A stretch of DNA of 64,000 nucleotides from Flagellimonas sp. S3867 (GTDB lineage Bacteria > Bacteroidota > Bacteroidia > Flavobacteriales > Flavobacteriaceae): assembly GCF_014698935.1 (NCBI RefSeq), contig NZ_JACVMN010000001.1:930001-994000 (forward strand). Reading direction: 5' to 3'. The notes below the pieces were generated by a model. That model did not search any database. It was given only the letters and a program-made list of their open reading frames with translations, and was not told the origin of the DNA. The position numbers and the translations under genes are program-made. Below, in pieces: positions 25,954-33,583 of the stretch; the stretch's first letter is position 1; each line of letters starts with the position of its first letter.

Positions 25954-27363
25954 ATGGCAAACACTTACGATTTTGGTCTTGTGGGACTTGGTGTAATGGG
26001 GCGTAACTTCATTTTGAACGTTGCTGATAATGGCTTCACAGCCTATGGCAATGATTTGGACAAGGAAAAAGTAAACGCTCTTATTGTGGAAGGCGGTGAT
26101 ACCAATCGCGTAAACGCTTCCACAGATGCGTCCACTTTTGTGAATGCTTTGAGTACTCCGCGTAAAATCATGTTACTGGTCCCTGCCGGAAAAATTGTGG
26201 ATGCTGTTATTGAAGGATTACTTCCGCATTTGGAAGAAGGTGACATTATTATCGATGGTGGCAATTCCTTTTTTACCGATACAGATCGACGTGAAGCCTA
26301 TTTAAAGGAGAAAGGAATCAATTTTTTCGGAGCTGGGGTATCGGGAGGTGCCAAAGGAGCTCGCAAAGGGCCAAGTATTATGCCTGGTGGTTCCAGAGAA
26401 GCTTATCAACATGTAAAACCCATTTTCGAAGCGGTTGCTGCCAAATATAAGGGTGAGCCCTGTGTAGCCTATTTAGGTCCAAAATCGGCCGGAAACTATG
26501 TGAAAATGGTTCACAACGGCATTGAATATGGATTGATGCAATTGACATCGGAAATCTACGATCTTTTGAAAAAAGCGGGAGGCTTGACCAATGAAGAGCT
26601 TCATGAAACGTATAGCGAATGGAATGCTGGTCGTTTACAATCCTTTTTGGTAGAAATCACTTCCGATATCCTTGCCCAAAAAGACGATTTGGATGATGGA
26701 CATTTAGTGGATAAAATTTTGGACAAAGCAAAACAAAAAGGAACCGGAAAATGGACCTCTCAAAATGCCATGGATTTAGGGATACCAGTCCCAACCATTG
26801 ATATTGCGGTTAGTATGCGCGAAATTTCTGCCTTAAAGGAAGAACGCGTGCAAGCGGATGAGCTATACGACCGACCAAAACCAGAATCAGTTGTAAAAGA
26901 TTCTTTGGTGAATAAAGCGGAACAAGCACTCTATTTCTCATTCATCATTACCTATGCACAAGGAATGCACCAGCTTGCCGATGCCTCCAAGGAATATGGA
27001 TATGAACTGGAATTGGGAGAAATTGCCAAAATCTGGCGAGCGGGCTGTATTATTCGCGCTGCATTGTTAGCGGATATCACTGAAGCTTTTAATGCGGACA
27101 GTTCGCTACAAAACTTGTTGCTCTCCCCTTCTTTTGTAGAAAAGGTAAAAGAAACGGTAGACTCCGCTAGAGAATTGGTAGCCTACGGAGCCACTAACGG
27201 CATTCCTTTACCCGGACTTTCCAATGCGTTGACCTATTTTGATGCCTACACTAGTAGTCGTTTACCCTTAAACCTGATCCAGGCCCAACGGGATTATTTT
27301 GGTTCGCATACTTACGAGCGATTGGATCGCGAAGGTATTTTTCATACGGAGTGGGAAGATTAA
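25954..27363 (+). CDS. gnd: 6-phosphogluconate dehydrogenase, decarboxylating
   Basis: 469 residues, the classical long form. The N-terminal Rossmann motif is GLGVMGRNFILNVADNG, followed by IIDGGNSFFTDTDRRE, GAGVSGGAKGARKGPSIMPG and KMVHNGIEYGLMQL (catalytic Lys). It converts 6-phosphogluconate to ribulose 5-phosphate with release of CO2 and NADPH. It lies divergent to zwf-pgl, so the entire oxidative pentose phosphate branch is encoded in 3.9 kb. The ECF42-type sigma gene starts six bases after its stop but is probably a separate functional module. Confidence 0.97.
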   Translation: MANTYDFGLVGLGVMGRNFILNVADNGFTAYGNDLDKEKVNALIVEGGDTNRVNASTDASTFVNALSTPRKIMLLVPAGKIVDAVIEGLLPHLEEGDIIIDGGNSFFTDTDRREAYLKEKGINFFGAGVSGGAKGARKGPSIMPGGSREAYQHVKPIFEAVAAKYKGEPCVAYLGPKSAGNYVKMVHNGIEYGLMQLTSEIYDLLKKAGGLTNEELHETYSEWNAGRLQSFLVEITSDILAQKDDLDDGHLVDKILDKAKQKGTGKWTSQNAMDLGIPVPTIDIAVSMREISALKEERVQADELYDRPKPESVVKDSLVNKAEQALYFSFIITYAQGMHQLADASKEYGYELELGEIAKIWRAGCIIRAALLADITEAFNADSSLQNLLLSPSFVEKVKETVDSARELVAYGATNGIPLPGLSNALTYFDAYTSSRLPLNLIQAQRDYFGSHTYERLDREGIFHTEWED

Positions 27364-27369
27364 AATAAA

Positions 27370-28650
27370 ATGATTCAAGGTCAATCCAACATAGCAAATC
27401 AAATTGACCATCTGTTTCGACATGAACATGGGAAACTAATTACCGTACTGACCAAAACTTTCGGAACCTCAAATATTGATTTGGCAGAAGATGTGGTACA
27501 AGAAGCCATGGTCGAAGCCTTGAACAAATGGACTCTTGATGGAATCCCGGATAATCCATCGGGATGGATATACAAGGTAGCCAAGTACAAGGCGGTCAAT
27601 ATTCTAAATAAAGAAAAATACAAACGGGAGTATGTTTCTGAAGTGGCACATCATCTACAATCGGAATGGACTTTGGAGCCAGCTCTAAAACACATTTTCA
27701 CGGATAAAGAAATTGCAGATGATCAATTGCGCATGATTTTTACGTGCTGTCATCCAGTGCTCTCATCGGATTCACAAGTTGCGCTAACCTTAAAGACTTT
27801 ATGCGGTTTCAATATCCCCGAAATTGCCAAAGCTTTTTTGACCACGGAAAGTAACATCAACAAACGTTTGGTCAGGGCGCGAAAAACTATTAAGGAAGCC
27901 AATATCCCATTTGAAGTACCCGTAGGAAGTCAATTGGAACCAAGATTGTCGAGTGTTCTTGAGACCATTTACCTTTTGTTCAATGAAGGGTATAATTCAA
28001 CTTCCGAAGACTTCCCGATTCGTTATGAGCTTTGCGAAGAAGCCATACGCCTTGCTGAAATCATAGTGCAAAGTGCTGCCATTAAATCTTCAAATACCCA
28101 TGCATTATTGGCTTTGATGTTGTTCAATACCGCTCGGTTTAGCTCAAGAATAAATGAATTGGGTGACATTATTAGACTTGAACAGCAAAATCGGAGCAAA
28201 TGGGATCAAGAAATGATTAAAAAAGGGCTGACACATTTGGCTTTTGCTGCGGAACAAAACGAAGTTTCCATATATCACCTTCTTGCCACAATTTCTGCTC
28301 AACATTGTACCGCTCCTACCTATAAAAAGACAGATTGGGAAGGTATTCTTTCGCTATACGATATGCTTTTAGAAATTGATGATTCTCCAATCATTCAACT
28401 GAACAGGATTATTGTAGTTTCCAAAATTTCAGGCTTCAAAGAAGCACTCAACCAATTGAAAAGGATAGAAAACGACCCTTCTTTACATTCATATTTACCC
28501 TATTATACTTCAAGCGCAGAGTTATATTTTCAAGATAATCAACCCAAAAAAGCTATCGAGCTCCTCAATAAGGCGATAAAACTTCCTATCGGGGATTCTC
28601 GTAAATCCCTTATTTACAACAAGATAAAAGAATACTCAAAAAATATTTGA
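27370..28650 (+). CDS. RNA polymerase sigma factor of the ECF42 type (DUF6596 C-terminus)
   Basis: 426 residues, far longer than a normal ECF sigma. Regions 2 and 4 fill about the first 180 residues: LAEDVVQEAMVEALNKW and FNIPEIAKAFLTTESNINKRLVRARK (the second is the helix-turn-helix). The rest is an all-helical DUF6596/TPR-like domain with LLFNEGYNSTSEDFPIR and LLALMLFNTARFSSR. In this family the C-terminal domain replaces a separate anti-sigma factor, and the genes sit beside DGPF proteins; the next gene here is one. The signal is not known. Confidence 0.92.
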   Translation: MIQGQSNIANQIDHLFRHEHGKLITVLTKTFGTSNIDLAEDVVQEAMVEALNKWTLDGIPDNPSGWIYKVAKYKAVNILNKEKYKREYVSEVAHHLQSEWTLEPALKHIFTDKEIADDQLRMIFTCCHPVLSSDSQVALTLKTLCGFNIPEIAKAFLTTESNINKRLVRARKTIKEANIPFEVPVGSQLEPRLSSVLETIYLLFNEGYNSTSEDFPIRYELCEEAIRLAEIIVQSAAIKSSNTHALLALMLFNTARFSSRINELGDIIRLEQQNRSKWDQEMIKKGLTHLAFAAEQNEVSIYHLLATISAQHCTAPTYKKTDWEGILSLYDMLLEIDDSPIIQLNRIIVVSKISGFKEALNQLKRIENDPSLHSYLPYYTSSAELYFQDNQPKKAIELLNKAIKLPIGDSRKSLIYNKIKEYSKNI

Positions 28651-28735
28651 TATTTTTCAGCTTTCCATGTCCTTTTTTGTTCCCTTTAATTGACTATGGG
28701 GTATAAACGATATTTAATCATTCAATACATTGATT

Positions 28736-29092
28736 ATGCAAGAATTTATGATTTTCATTAAAACCAAGGGCGACCATTTGGAAGGTCTATCCGAAGAACA
28801 GCAACAAGCCCATGTGCAGAAAATTGGAAAGTACATTGGAGGGTTGATGGAATCTGGAAAATTAAAAGGAGCCCAACCATTGGATATGGATGGAGCCATT
28901 ATTCATGGGAACAAAGGCGTTTTCAAAGATGGTCCATTTAACGAATCCAAAGAAGTCATAGTGGGCTACTTCCATATTGTTGCGGAAAACCTCTTAGAAG
29001 CCACGGCTATAGCCAAAGCCAACCCAATGTTTGAAGATGCGGAAGGAAACATTGAGGTTCGCCCAATAAAACAAATGGAAGGAATCAATTAA
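28736..29092 (+). CDS. YciI/DGPF-domain protein
   Basis: 118 residues from the ATG at 28736 (a TTG two codons earlier is less likely). MQEFMIFIKTKGDHLEGLSE and GVFKDGPFNESKEVIVGYF fit the YCII-related fold, including the DGPF tetrapeptide that names the proteins paired with ECF42 sigma factors. The fold is a ferredoxin-like dimer; some members have dehydrochlorinase-like or peroxide-related activity, but this one has no assigned reaction. It lies 85 bases after the sigma gene and is a likely target of it. Confidence 0.9.
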   Translation: MQEFMIFIKTKGDHLEGLSEEQQQAHVQKIGKYIGGLMESGKLKGAQPLDMDGAIIHGNKGVFKDGPFNESKEVIVGYFHIVAENLLEATAIAKANPMFEDAEGNIEVRPIKQMEGIN

Positions 29093-29095
29093 AAC

Positions 29096-29302
29096 ATGAG
29101 CATGGACAACACTAATTTTGAATACAGTGGCAAATGTGCCTTTGCATTAAGCTTGGGTAAAGCTGCTCCAGAGACCAATGGAAAACACACCATGATCAAG
29201 GAAGGTAAAACTTATACTTTTTTGAACCCCGTAGCCAAATTTTTGTTCAAGCTATTTCCGAATAGTGTTCAAAAAGCAGATGCTGCTTGGAATAAAAATT
29301 AA
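29096..29302 (+). CDS. Small protein resembling the C-terminal half of a YHS protein
   Basis: 68 residues, three bases after the YciI stop and three before the YHS gene. The segment GKCAFALSLGKAAPETNGKH with a final KADAAW aligns with the second half of the next protein (CAFAVSKG ... TNW): the same Cys-Ala-Phe-Ala core and a closing Trp. The first half of the YHS domain (NGYDPVAY) is absent. It has no signal peptide or membrane helix. It may be a cytoplasmic half-domain partner or the remains of a duplicated YHS gene. The alignment is mine by eye. Confidence 0.65.
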   Translation: MSMDNTNFEYSGKCAFALSLGKAAPETNGKHTMIKEGKTYTFLNPVAKFLFKLFPNSVQKADAAWNKN

Positions 29303-29305
29303 TCC

Positions 29306-29782
29306 ATGATGAAAAGAAAAACAATAAAAATAATAGGAATCACCCTAGCAATACTGCTTGGCCTAGTATTCACCTTTGCCAAAGTGAAAAGAATTACTCC
29401 GCTCTCTTGGTCACATAATGAGGTGAACCAACCTCTATTTTCAGATACCGCAATAAATGGATACGACCCAGTAGCCTACATTGTTTCGAACCAAGCAATG
29501 GAAGGAAATGAAAAGTATTCGTATCATTGGAAAGATGCAACATGGCATTTTACTTCAGAGGAAAACAAAAGTTTGTTCAAGGATAACCCAGATAAATATG
29601 CTCCTCAGTATGGAGGTTTTTGTGCCTTTGCGGTAAGTAAGGGATTCACTGCCAATTCCAATCCAGATGTATTTGAGGTACTAGATGAAAAACTATATCT
29701 TTTTGACAGTGAAGATGTAAAACAAGAGTGGAAAATTAATGTGCAAGAAAACTTAGAAATAGGCAAAACCAACTGGAAATAA
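29306..29782 (+). CDS. YHS domain protein, membrane-anchored
   Basis: 158 residues (an ATG three bases in is equally possible). One N-terminal membrane helix (about 6-24) is followed by the YHS domain: INGYDPVAYIVSNQAMEGN, YSYHWKDATWHFTSEENKSL and KYAPQYGGFCAFAVSKGF. YHS domains bind metals or act as electron-transfer accessories; here the domain would be periplasmic. It closes the operon of sigma factor, DGPF protein and half-YHS protein, and a hairpin terminator follows at 29812. Confidence 0.88.
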   Translation: MMKRKTIKIIGITLAILLGLVFTFAKVKRITPLSWSHNEVNQPLFSDTAINGYDPVAYIVSNQAMEGNEKYSYHWKDATWHFTSEENKSLFKDNPDKYAPQYGGFCAFAVSKGFTANSNPDVFEVLDEKLYLFDSEDVKQEWKINVQENLEIGKTNWK

Positions 29783-29811
29783 TACAACGATAGAATACTC
29801 AACTAAATACC

Positions 29812-29845
29812 AAAGCGGTCTGGATAACAACTAGATCGCTTTTTT
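29812..29845 (+). terminator. Intrinsic terminator after the YHS gene
   Basis: AAAGCG pairs with CGCTTT, extended by a G-T pair and TCT/AGA, followed by TTTTTTAT on the plus strand. It ends the sigma/YciI/YHS transcript. Confidence 0.7.
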
Positions 29846-29946
29846 ATTGGCATTACTATTTTTTGTCAAAGCCCTATTCTCATTGGAGCTACTGCACTCC
29901 AATCCACTCATAATTAACGTTTTAATTTCAAACTTATCCCCAAAAA

Positions 29947-29977
29947 TTTGGTGAATTCAAATTTTTATTTACATTTG
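29947..29977 (+). promoter_or_regulatory. Promoter of the ABC/GntR operon
   Basis: TTTG (29947-29950), a 19-base spacer and TACATTTG (29970-29977) are a perfect match to the Bacteroidota consensus. The ATG of the ATPase gene follows 30 bases later, and the interval is occupied by the palindromic operator. Confidence 0.8.
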
Positions 29978-29978
29978 C

Positions 29979-30002
29979 AGTGTTCTAGTTATCTAATACA
30001 CT
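29979..30002 (+). promoter_or_regulatory. Probable GntR/YtrA-type operator
   Basis: AGTGTTCTAG - TTAT - CTAATACACT is a 24-bp palindrome with 8 of 10 positions matching between arms. The AGTGT ... ACACT ends correspond to the AGTGTA-N13-TACACT operators described for YtrA-type GntR repressors in Firmicutes. It covers the expected transcription start, so binding would block the promoter. The regulator is encoded in the same operon. Confidence 0.7.
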
Positions 30003-30006
30003 ATAA

Positions 30007-30858
30007 ATGTTGACCATTAAACATTTGAATTTTAATTACCCTAAAAGCCGTTCTGTGCTAAAATCCATCAATATGAATTTTGAGGCAGGGAACATTTATG
30101 GACTTTTTGGAAAAAACGGTGAAGGCAAAAGTACATTGTTGAAAATTATGACCGGATTGCTATTTCCAAAAAATGGTAGTTGCTTGCTTGACGGGTATGA
30201 GATGGGAAAAAGAGAAGTGCAATCCCTTCAACATATATTTTTGGTTCCAGAGGATTTTGAATTACCATCAATTTCCATCCAATCATTTGAAAAAGTACAA
30301 TCTTGCTTTTATCCTCAATTTTCCCAGAAGCAATTTTATGAGTTGGTAAAAGAATTTCAGCTCTCCCCTACCGATAACATTTCAAAATTGTCCTTTGGAC
30401 AAAAGAAAAAGGTACTTATCGCTTTTGGAATCGCCACCAACACTAAACTATTGCTCATGGATGAGCCCACCAATGGCTTGGATATACCCTCCAAAAGTCA
30501 GTTTAGAAAAGTTATGGCGTCCGTTGTGGACGAGAACAAGTGTGTGGTAATTTCCACGCATCAGGTGAGAGATTTGCACAGTCTCATCAATCATGTAATG
30601 ATTTTGGACAATGCCCAAGTTGCTTTTGACCAACCTTTACATAAAGTCTCGGATGGACTGTGGTTTGGAAAACCCTCATCCAATGATCCTACAGAACTTA
30701 TCTACTCGGAATCCTCTTTTGGAGGAAAGGCAATTGTACCCCGTTTAGATAAAAATGAAACTGAAGTAGACCTGGAATTATTGTTCAATGGAGTCTTAAG
30801 CGCTCCTGACACCATAAATGCAATCATGAACCAAACACAGCACGATGAAAGAGTTTAG
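30007..30858 (+). CDS. ABC transporter ATP-binding protein (GntR-linked)
   Basis: 283 residues. Walker A GKNGEGKST is at 35-43, the signature is the degenerate LSFGQKKK, and Walker B is LLLMDEPTNGLDIP. The C-terminal 70 residues have no clear similarity to a known domain. Its gene overlaps the permease gene by 14 bases, and a GntR regulator of the YtrA type follows, an arrangement known for bacteriocin or cell-wall-antibiotic defence exporters. Substrate unknown. Confidence 0.9.
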   Translation: MLTIKHLNFNYPKSRSVLKSINMNFEAGNIYGLFGKNGEGKSTLLKIMTGLLFPKNGSCLLDGYEMGKREVQSLQHIFLVPEDFELPSISIQSFEKVQSCFYPQFSQKQFYELVKEFQLSPTDNISKLSFGQKKKVLIAFGIATNTKLLLMDEPTNGLDIPSKSQFRKVMASVVDENKCVVISTHQVRDLHSLINHVMILDNAQVAFDQPLHKVSDGLWFGKPSSNDPTELIYSESSFGGKAIVPRLDKNETEVDLELLFNGVLSAPDTINAIMNQTQHDERV

Positions 30859-31594
30859 TTTATCAAGAATTGGGCAGTTCATTCGTCGCGATATTACTAT
30901 CCACAAGAGCACTTTTGTCACAGGGCTGCTCGTAGGCATTGTTTTGATTTTCCTTTTCTGTATTTTCAATATGATGTGGGACAAGCAATTGTCAACCGAT
31001 GAGTTTTTTGGAATTTTCGGATTGATTTATATCCCCATGGGTGTACTATTCACCTTCTCTATTTTTAAGGAATTCAATGATGCTAAAACAAATCAATTAT
31101 ATCTGTCCATTCCTTTATCAATTCCTGAGAGACTTGCTTCCAAGTGGTTTACCTCCACAATAATATATACCCTTGTGTATTCTATTTTGGCCATAATTAC
31201 GGGAATCTTGGCTTTGCTATTTGGAATAGTGATTTTTGATGCTGATTTTAATGTTCCGTCGCTTTTTTCAATTGAATACTGGAATGTGCTAAAGGTTTAC
31301 TTTTTGGTTCAACCACTATTTTTAGTAGGTGCTATCTCCTTCAGAAAAAATAGAATTGGTAAAACCCTATTGTTCCTAGGTATTCTGGTACTTGGATTTA
31401 CATTTTTCAATTTCTTTCTATTTGGAATATTCAATCATAATCATGGTTTGTTTTCCGGTGAAACCTTGGTATCCGAGGCATTTGACAAAACAACGGCAGA
31501 TTTTTCAGGTTTGGGAAGGTGGTTTTATGGTTTGCTCCTTGGCCCCCTGATGCTCATTGTGGCCTATTTTAAAATGAAGGAAAAGGAGGTATAG
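30845..31594 (+). CDS. ABC transporter permease (GntR-linked)
   Basis: 249 residues with six predicted membrane helices, for example THKSTFVTGLLVGIVLIF-like segments near 20-38 and SILAIITGILALLFGIVIF near 110. It resembles ABC-2 type permeases and has no catalytic motif. The gene overlaps the ATPase gene by 14 bases and ends just before the GntR gene, so it forms the transmembrane part of the same exporter. Confidence 0.82.
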   Translation: MKEFSLSRIGQFIRRDITIHKSTFVTGLLVGIVLIFLFCIFNMMWDKQLSTDEFFGIFGLIYIPMGVLFTFSIFKEFNDAKTNQLYLSIPLSIPERLASKWFTSTIIYTLVYSILAIITGILALLFGIVIFDADFNVPSLFSIEYWNVLKVYFLVQPLFLVGAISFRKNRIGKTLLFLGILVLGFTFFNFFLFGIFNHNHGLFSGETLVSEAFDKTTADFSGLGRWFYGLLLGPLMLIVAYFKMKEKEV

Positions 31595-31596
31595 GA

Positions 31597-31965
31597 ATGG
31601 AATTTGACAATAGCAAACCTATTTATTTACAGATTGTAGATTTTTTCTACGAAAACATCCTTGTAAAACGATGGGCAGAAGAAGAACGTATTCCATCCGT
31701 AAGGGAAGTTGCCATGATGGTTGAAGTAAATCCGAACACTGCCATACGGGCCTTTAACCATTTACAAGACCTTGAGGTTATCTATAACAAAAGAGGCATC
31801 GGATATTTTGTTGCAAGTGACGGTTTCACCAAAGTGCTCAACATAAAACGAAAAGAATTCATGGAGCAAATGCTACCAGATGTTTTTAAAAAACTGAGCT
31901 TATTGGATATCCCTTTCGATGAATTAAAGAATGCATACAACCAACACAAAAATGAAAAAGAGTAA
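31597..31965 (+). CDS. GntR family transcriptional regulator, YtrA subfamily
   Basis: 122 residues. The winged helix covers about residues 10-75 (KPIYLQIVDFFYENILVKRW, RIPSVREVAMMVEVNPNTA, AIRAFNHLQDLEVIYNKRG). The short C-terminus of about 45 residues carries no ligand domain, the mark of the YtrA subfamily, where the tail serves dimerisation. It probably represses its own operon through the palindrome at 29979-30002. It overlaps the following gene by 14 bases. Confidence 0.92.
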   Translation: MEFDNSKPIYLQIVDFFYENILVKRWAEEERIPSVREVAMMVEVNPNTAIRAFNHLQDLEVIYNKRGIGYFVASDGFTKVLNIKRKEFMEQMLPDVFKKLSLLDIPFDELKNAYNQHKNEKE

Positions 31966-32509
31966 TCTAATCTTGTTAGTCGCATTGGGTATTGCCCTCT
32001 TTTTTACACTGGTCTTCCAATTATCAGTCCATAGCAATGTAAAAAAGGCAGAAGCTAATAAAGTTGCTGTTGAAATCATATCGGAATCCAGAGCAACTTT
32101 CCATTTTAATGGAATAGTGTCCAAAAATCGGGTTAAAGTTATTTTTAACCAAAGCGAGGACTCCAAAGTGGTGGTGGAAGCTCCGGAATACATTATTGAT
32201 TCTGTTAGCACTTTTGTGGTCAATCAGAAATTGGTCATTCAAGTATCCGAAAAATTGAAGAAAAAAGATAGCATCTTAATCCATATAGACCATACAGCGC
32301 TAAACAGTCTTGAATTGAACGATAGTTCCCATTTTGAAACCAACGGGCAAATTTCAGGCGAAAACCTACATCTTGAATTTAAAGATGAGAGCTCTGCAAA
32401 CTTGAATCTCTCCTACGATTTTGTAAAGTATATCAATAACACCGAAGGCACTGTCAATCTACAAGGAGAAATCAAAGAAATTGAGCTTGCTTCAAATAAA
32501 AAACAATGA
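31952..32509 (+). CDS. Head-GIN/DUF2807-like secreted or anchored protein
   Basis: 185 residues from the ATG at 31952, the start that gives the hydrophobic N-terminus (NLILLVALGIALFFTLVFQ). The rest consists of short beta strands separated by regular turns: NRVKVIFNQSEDSKVVVEAP, INNTEGTVNLQGEIKEIEL and SSHFETNGQISGENLHLEF, as in the adhesin-like DUF2807 solenoid. Such proteins are often found next to GntR/ABC modules in Bacteroidota. A membrane-linked shield or adhesin role is conceivable, without evidence. Confidence 0.7.
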   Translation: MKKSNLILLVALGIALFFTLVFQLSVHSNVKKAEANKVAVEIISESRATFHFNGIVSKNRVKVIFNQSEDSKVVVEAPEYIIDSVSTFVVNQKLVIQVSEKLKKKDSILIHIDHTALNSLELNDSSHFETNGQISGENLHLEFKDESSANLNLSYDFVKYINNTEGTVNLQGEIKEIELASNKKQ

Positions 32510-32551
32510 TCAAAAAACGAACTTAGGTAGTTACTCATCATCAATCAATCA

Positions 32552-32575
32552 ATCATCAATCAAAAACGAACAGTC
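32552..32575 (+). promoter_or_regulatory. Shared leader motif, copy 1 (ATCATCAATCAAAAAC...)
   Basis: The last 24 bases before the ATG of the 82-residue protein contain CATCAATCAAAAACGAA, a purine-rich motif repeated before the next two genes and one DUF4252 gene. It is preceded by extra CAATCAAT units. It has no Shine-Dalgarno core. Confidence 0.55.
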
Positions 32576-32824
32576 ATGAAATTTAGTAGAAATAAAAATC
32601 AAAACAGGCCAATTGTCCGGCTAGTTCCAATTATTGGAATGATCTCGATTATTGCCTTTCTCATTTTCAATCATAATAAGCACCAGAAAAAGCAAGCTGA
32701 ACGGGCTTATAATGACACTAGAAAAGCTTTGCAGTTGTTGGTAAGCAATCTGGACAAAGGATTAGGAAAAATAGCTCACCTAAACCAATTTGAAATTACC
32801 CTACAGAAAATATACAATCATTAA
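32576..32824 (+). CDS. Small single-pass membrane protein, paralogue of the anti-sigma-like C-terminus
   Basis: 82 residues with one membrane helix (about 15-30). The last 43 residues (AERAYNDTRKALQLLVSNLD onward) match the C-terminus of the sigma-linked protein at 9721-10140 (AEYAYQETKKAFELLAENFG onward), including the tail EFxxxxQKIYN. The N-terminal cytoplasmic domain of that protein is missing. The gene has no sigma factor next to it. Its leader is nearly identical to that of the two genes that follow. Confidence 0.75.
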   Translation: MKFSRNKNQNRPIVRLVPIIGMISIIAFLIFNHNKHQKKQAERAYNDTRKALQLLVSNLDKGLGKIAHLNQFEITLQKIYNH

Positions 32825-32828
32825 ATAA

Positions 32829-32853
32829 ATCATCAATCAAAAAACCAACAATC
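32829..32853 (+). promoter_or_regulatory. Shared leader motif, copy 2
   Basis: ATCATCAATCAAAAAACCAA directly precedes the ATG of the DUF4386 gene with the same spacing as in copies 1 and 3. It starts four bases after the stop of the preceding gene. Confidence 0.55.
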
Positions 32854-33534
32854 ATGGAAACAAATCAAAAAACCGGAAGAATCATTGGCTTTTTATTGCT
32901 TTTGATCATGCTTACAGGAATCCCCTCAGTTATGTTTAGGGGCTTATCGACCTCGTTGGTCGACACACCTGATTTTTTATCCCAAATCTTCGAAAATGCA
33001 ACTGAGATGAGAGTTTCAATACTCTTGGATGTGCTCGCAAGTGCGCTATGGATAGCAGTCGCAACAATACTTTTCCCAATGATTAAAAGATTCAACCATA
33101 AAATTGCCTTGGGTTTCTTCGGAATCTGGATGACCTATTTTGCCATAAACATCTTTAGCAATATCAGTCATCTGTCATTACTATCACTAAGCCAAGAATT
33201 TGTGGCATCCGACTCTGGCAACATGGATTATTTTACCATTGCAGGGTTCCTTAAAATTGAAGATTATTTTTGGGCGCATTTCTTTGGCATCATGTTCTAT
33301 GCCTCTGCCGCTTTTATGTTCTACTATTTTTTGTTCAAAAGCAGACTCGTACCAAGAATTTTATCAGCTTGGGGCATGGTAGCAATCTCCATTGTATTTG
33401 TTGCATGTTGGCTAAGCATTTTTGACCTGAATATTAGTTTTCACTTTTTCAGTCAAAATGGATTTCACATGATCATTCTAATGGGCTGGCTCATCGCCAA
33501 GGGTTTTGCTCCAGCCAAAATCAAAGCTCAATAA
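32854..33534 (+). CDS. DUF4386 family integral membrane protein
   Basis: 226 residues, six predicted membrane helices, starting METNQKTGRIIGFLLLLIML. The family pattern is visible in GLSTSLVDTPDFLSQIFENA (short external loop) and in LLDVLASALWIAVATILFPM. The family has no known biochemical role. The gene lies between two small genes with the same leader, in a run of membrane protein genes downstream of the GntR/ABC operon. Confidence 0.87.
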   Translation: METNQKTGRIIGFLLLLIMLTGIPSVMFRGLSTSLVDTPDFLSQIFENATEMRVSILLDVLASALWIAVATILFPMIKRFNHKIALGFFGIWMTYFAINIFSNISHLSLLSLSQEFVASDSGNMDYFTIAGFLKIEDYFWAHFFGIMFYASAAFMFYYFLFKSRLVPRILSAWGMVAISIVFVACWLSIFDLNISFHFFSQNGFHMIILMGWLIAKGFAPAKIKAQ

Positions 33535-33558
33535 ACCCGGCAATTCATTCATCAATCA

Positions 33559-33583
33559 ATCATCAATCAAAAAACGAAAAATC
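33559..33583 (+). promoter_or_regulatory. Shared leader motif, copy 3
   Basis: ATCATCAATCAAAAAACGAA, then AAATC, precedes the ATG of the DUF2306 gene; it matches copies 1 and 2 in sequence and distance. Two overlapping ATCAATCA units stand before it. Confidence 0.55.
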
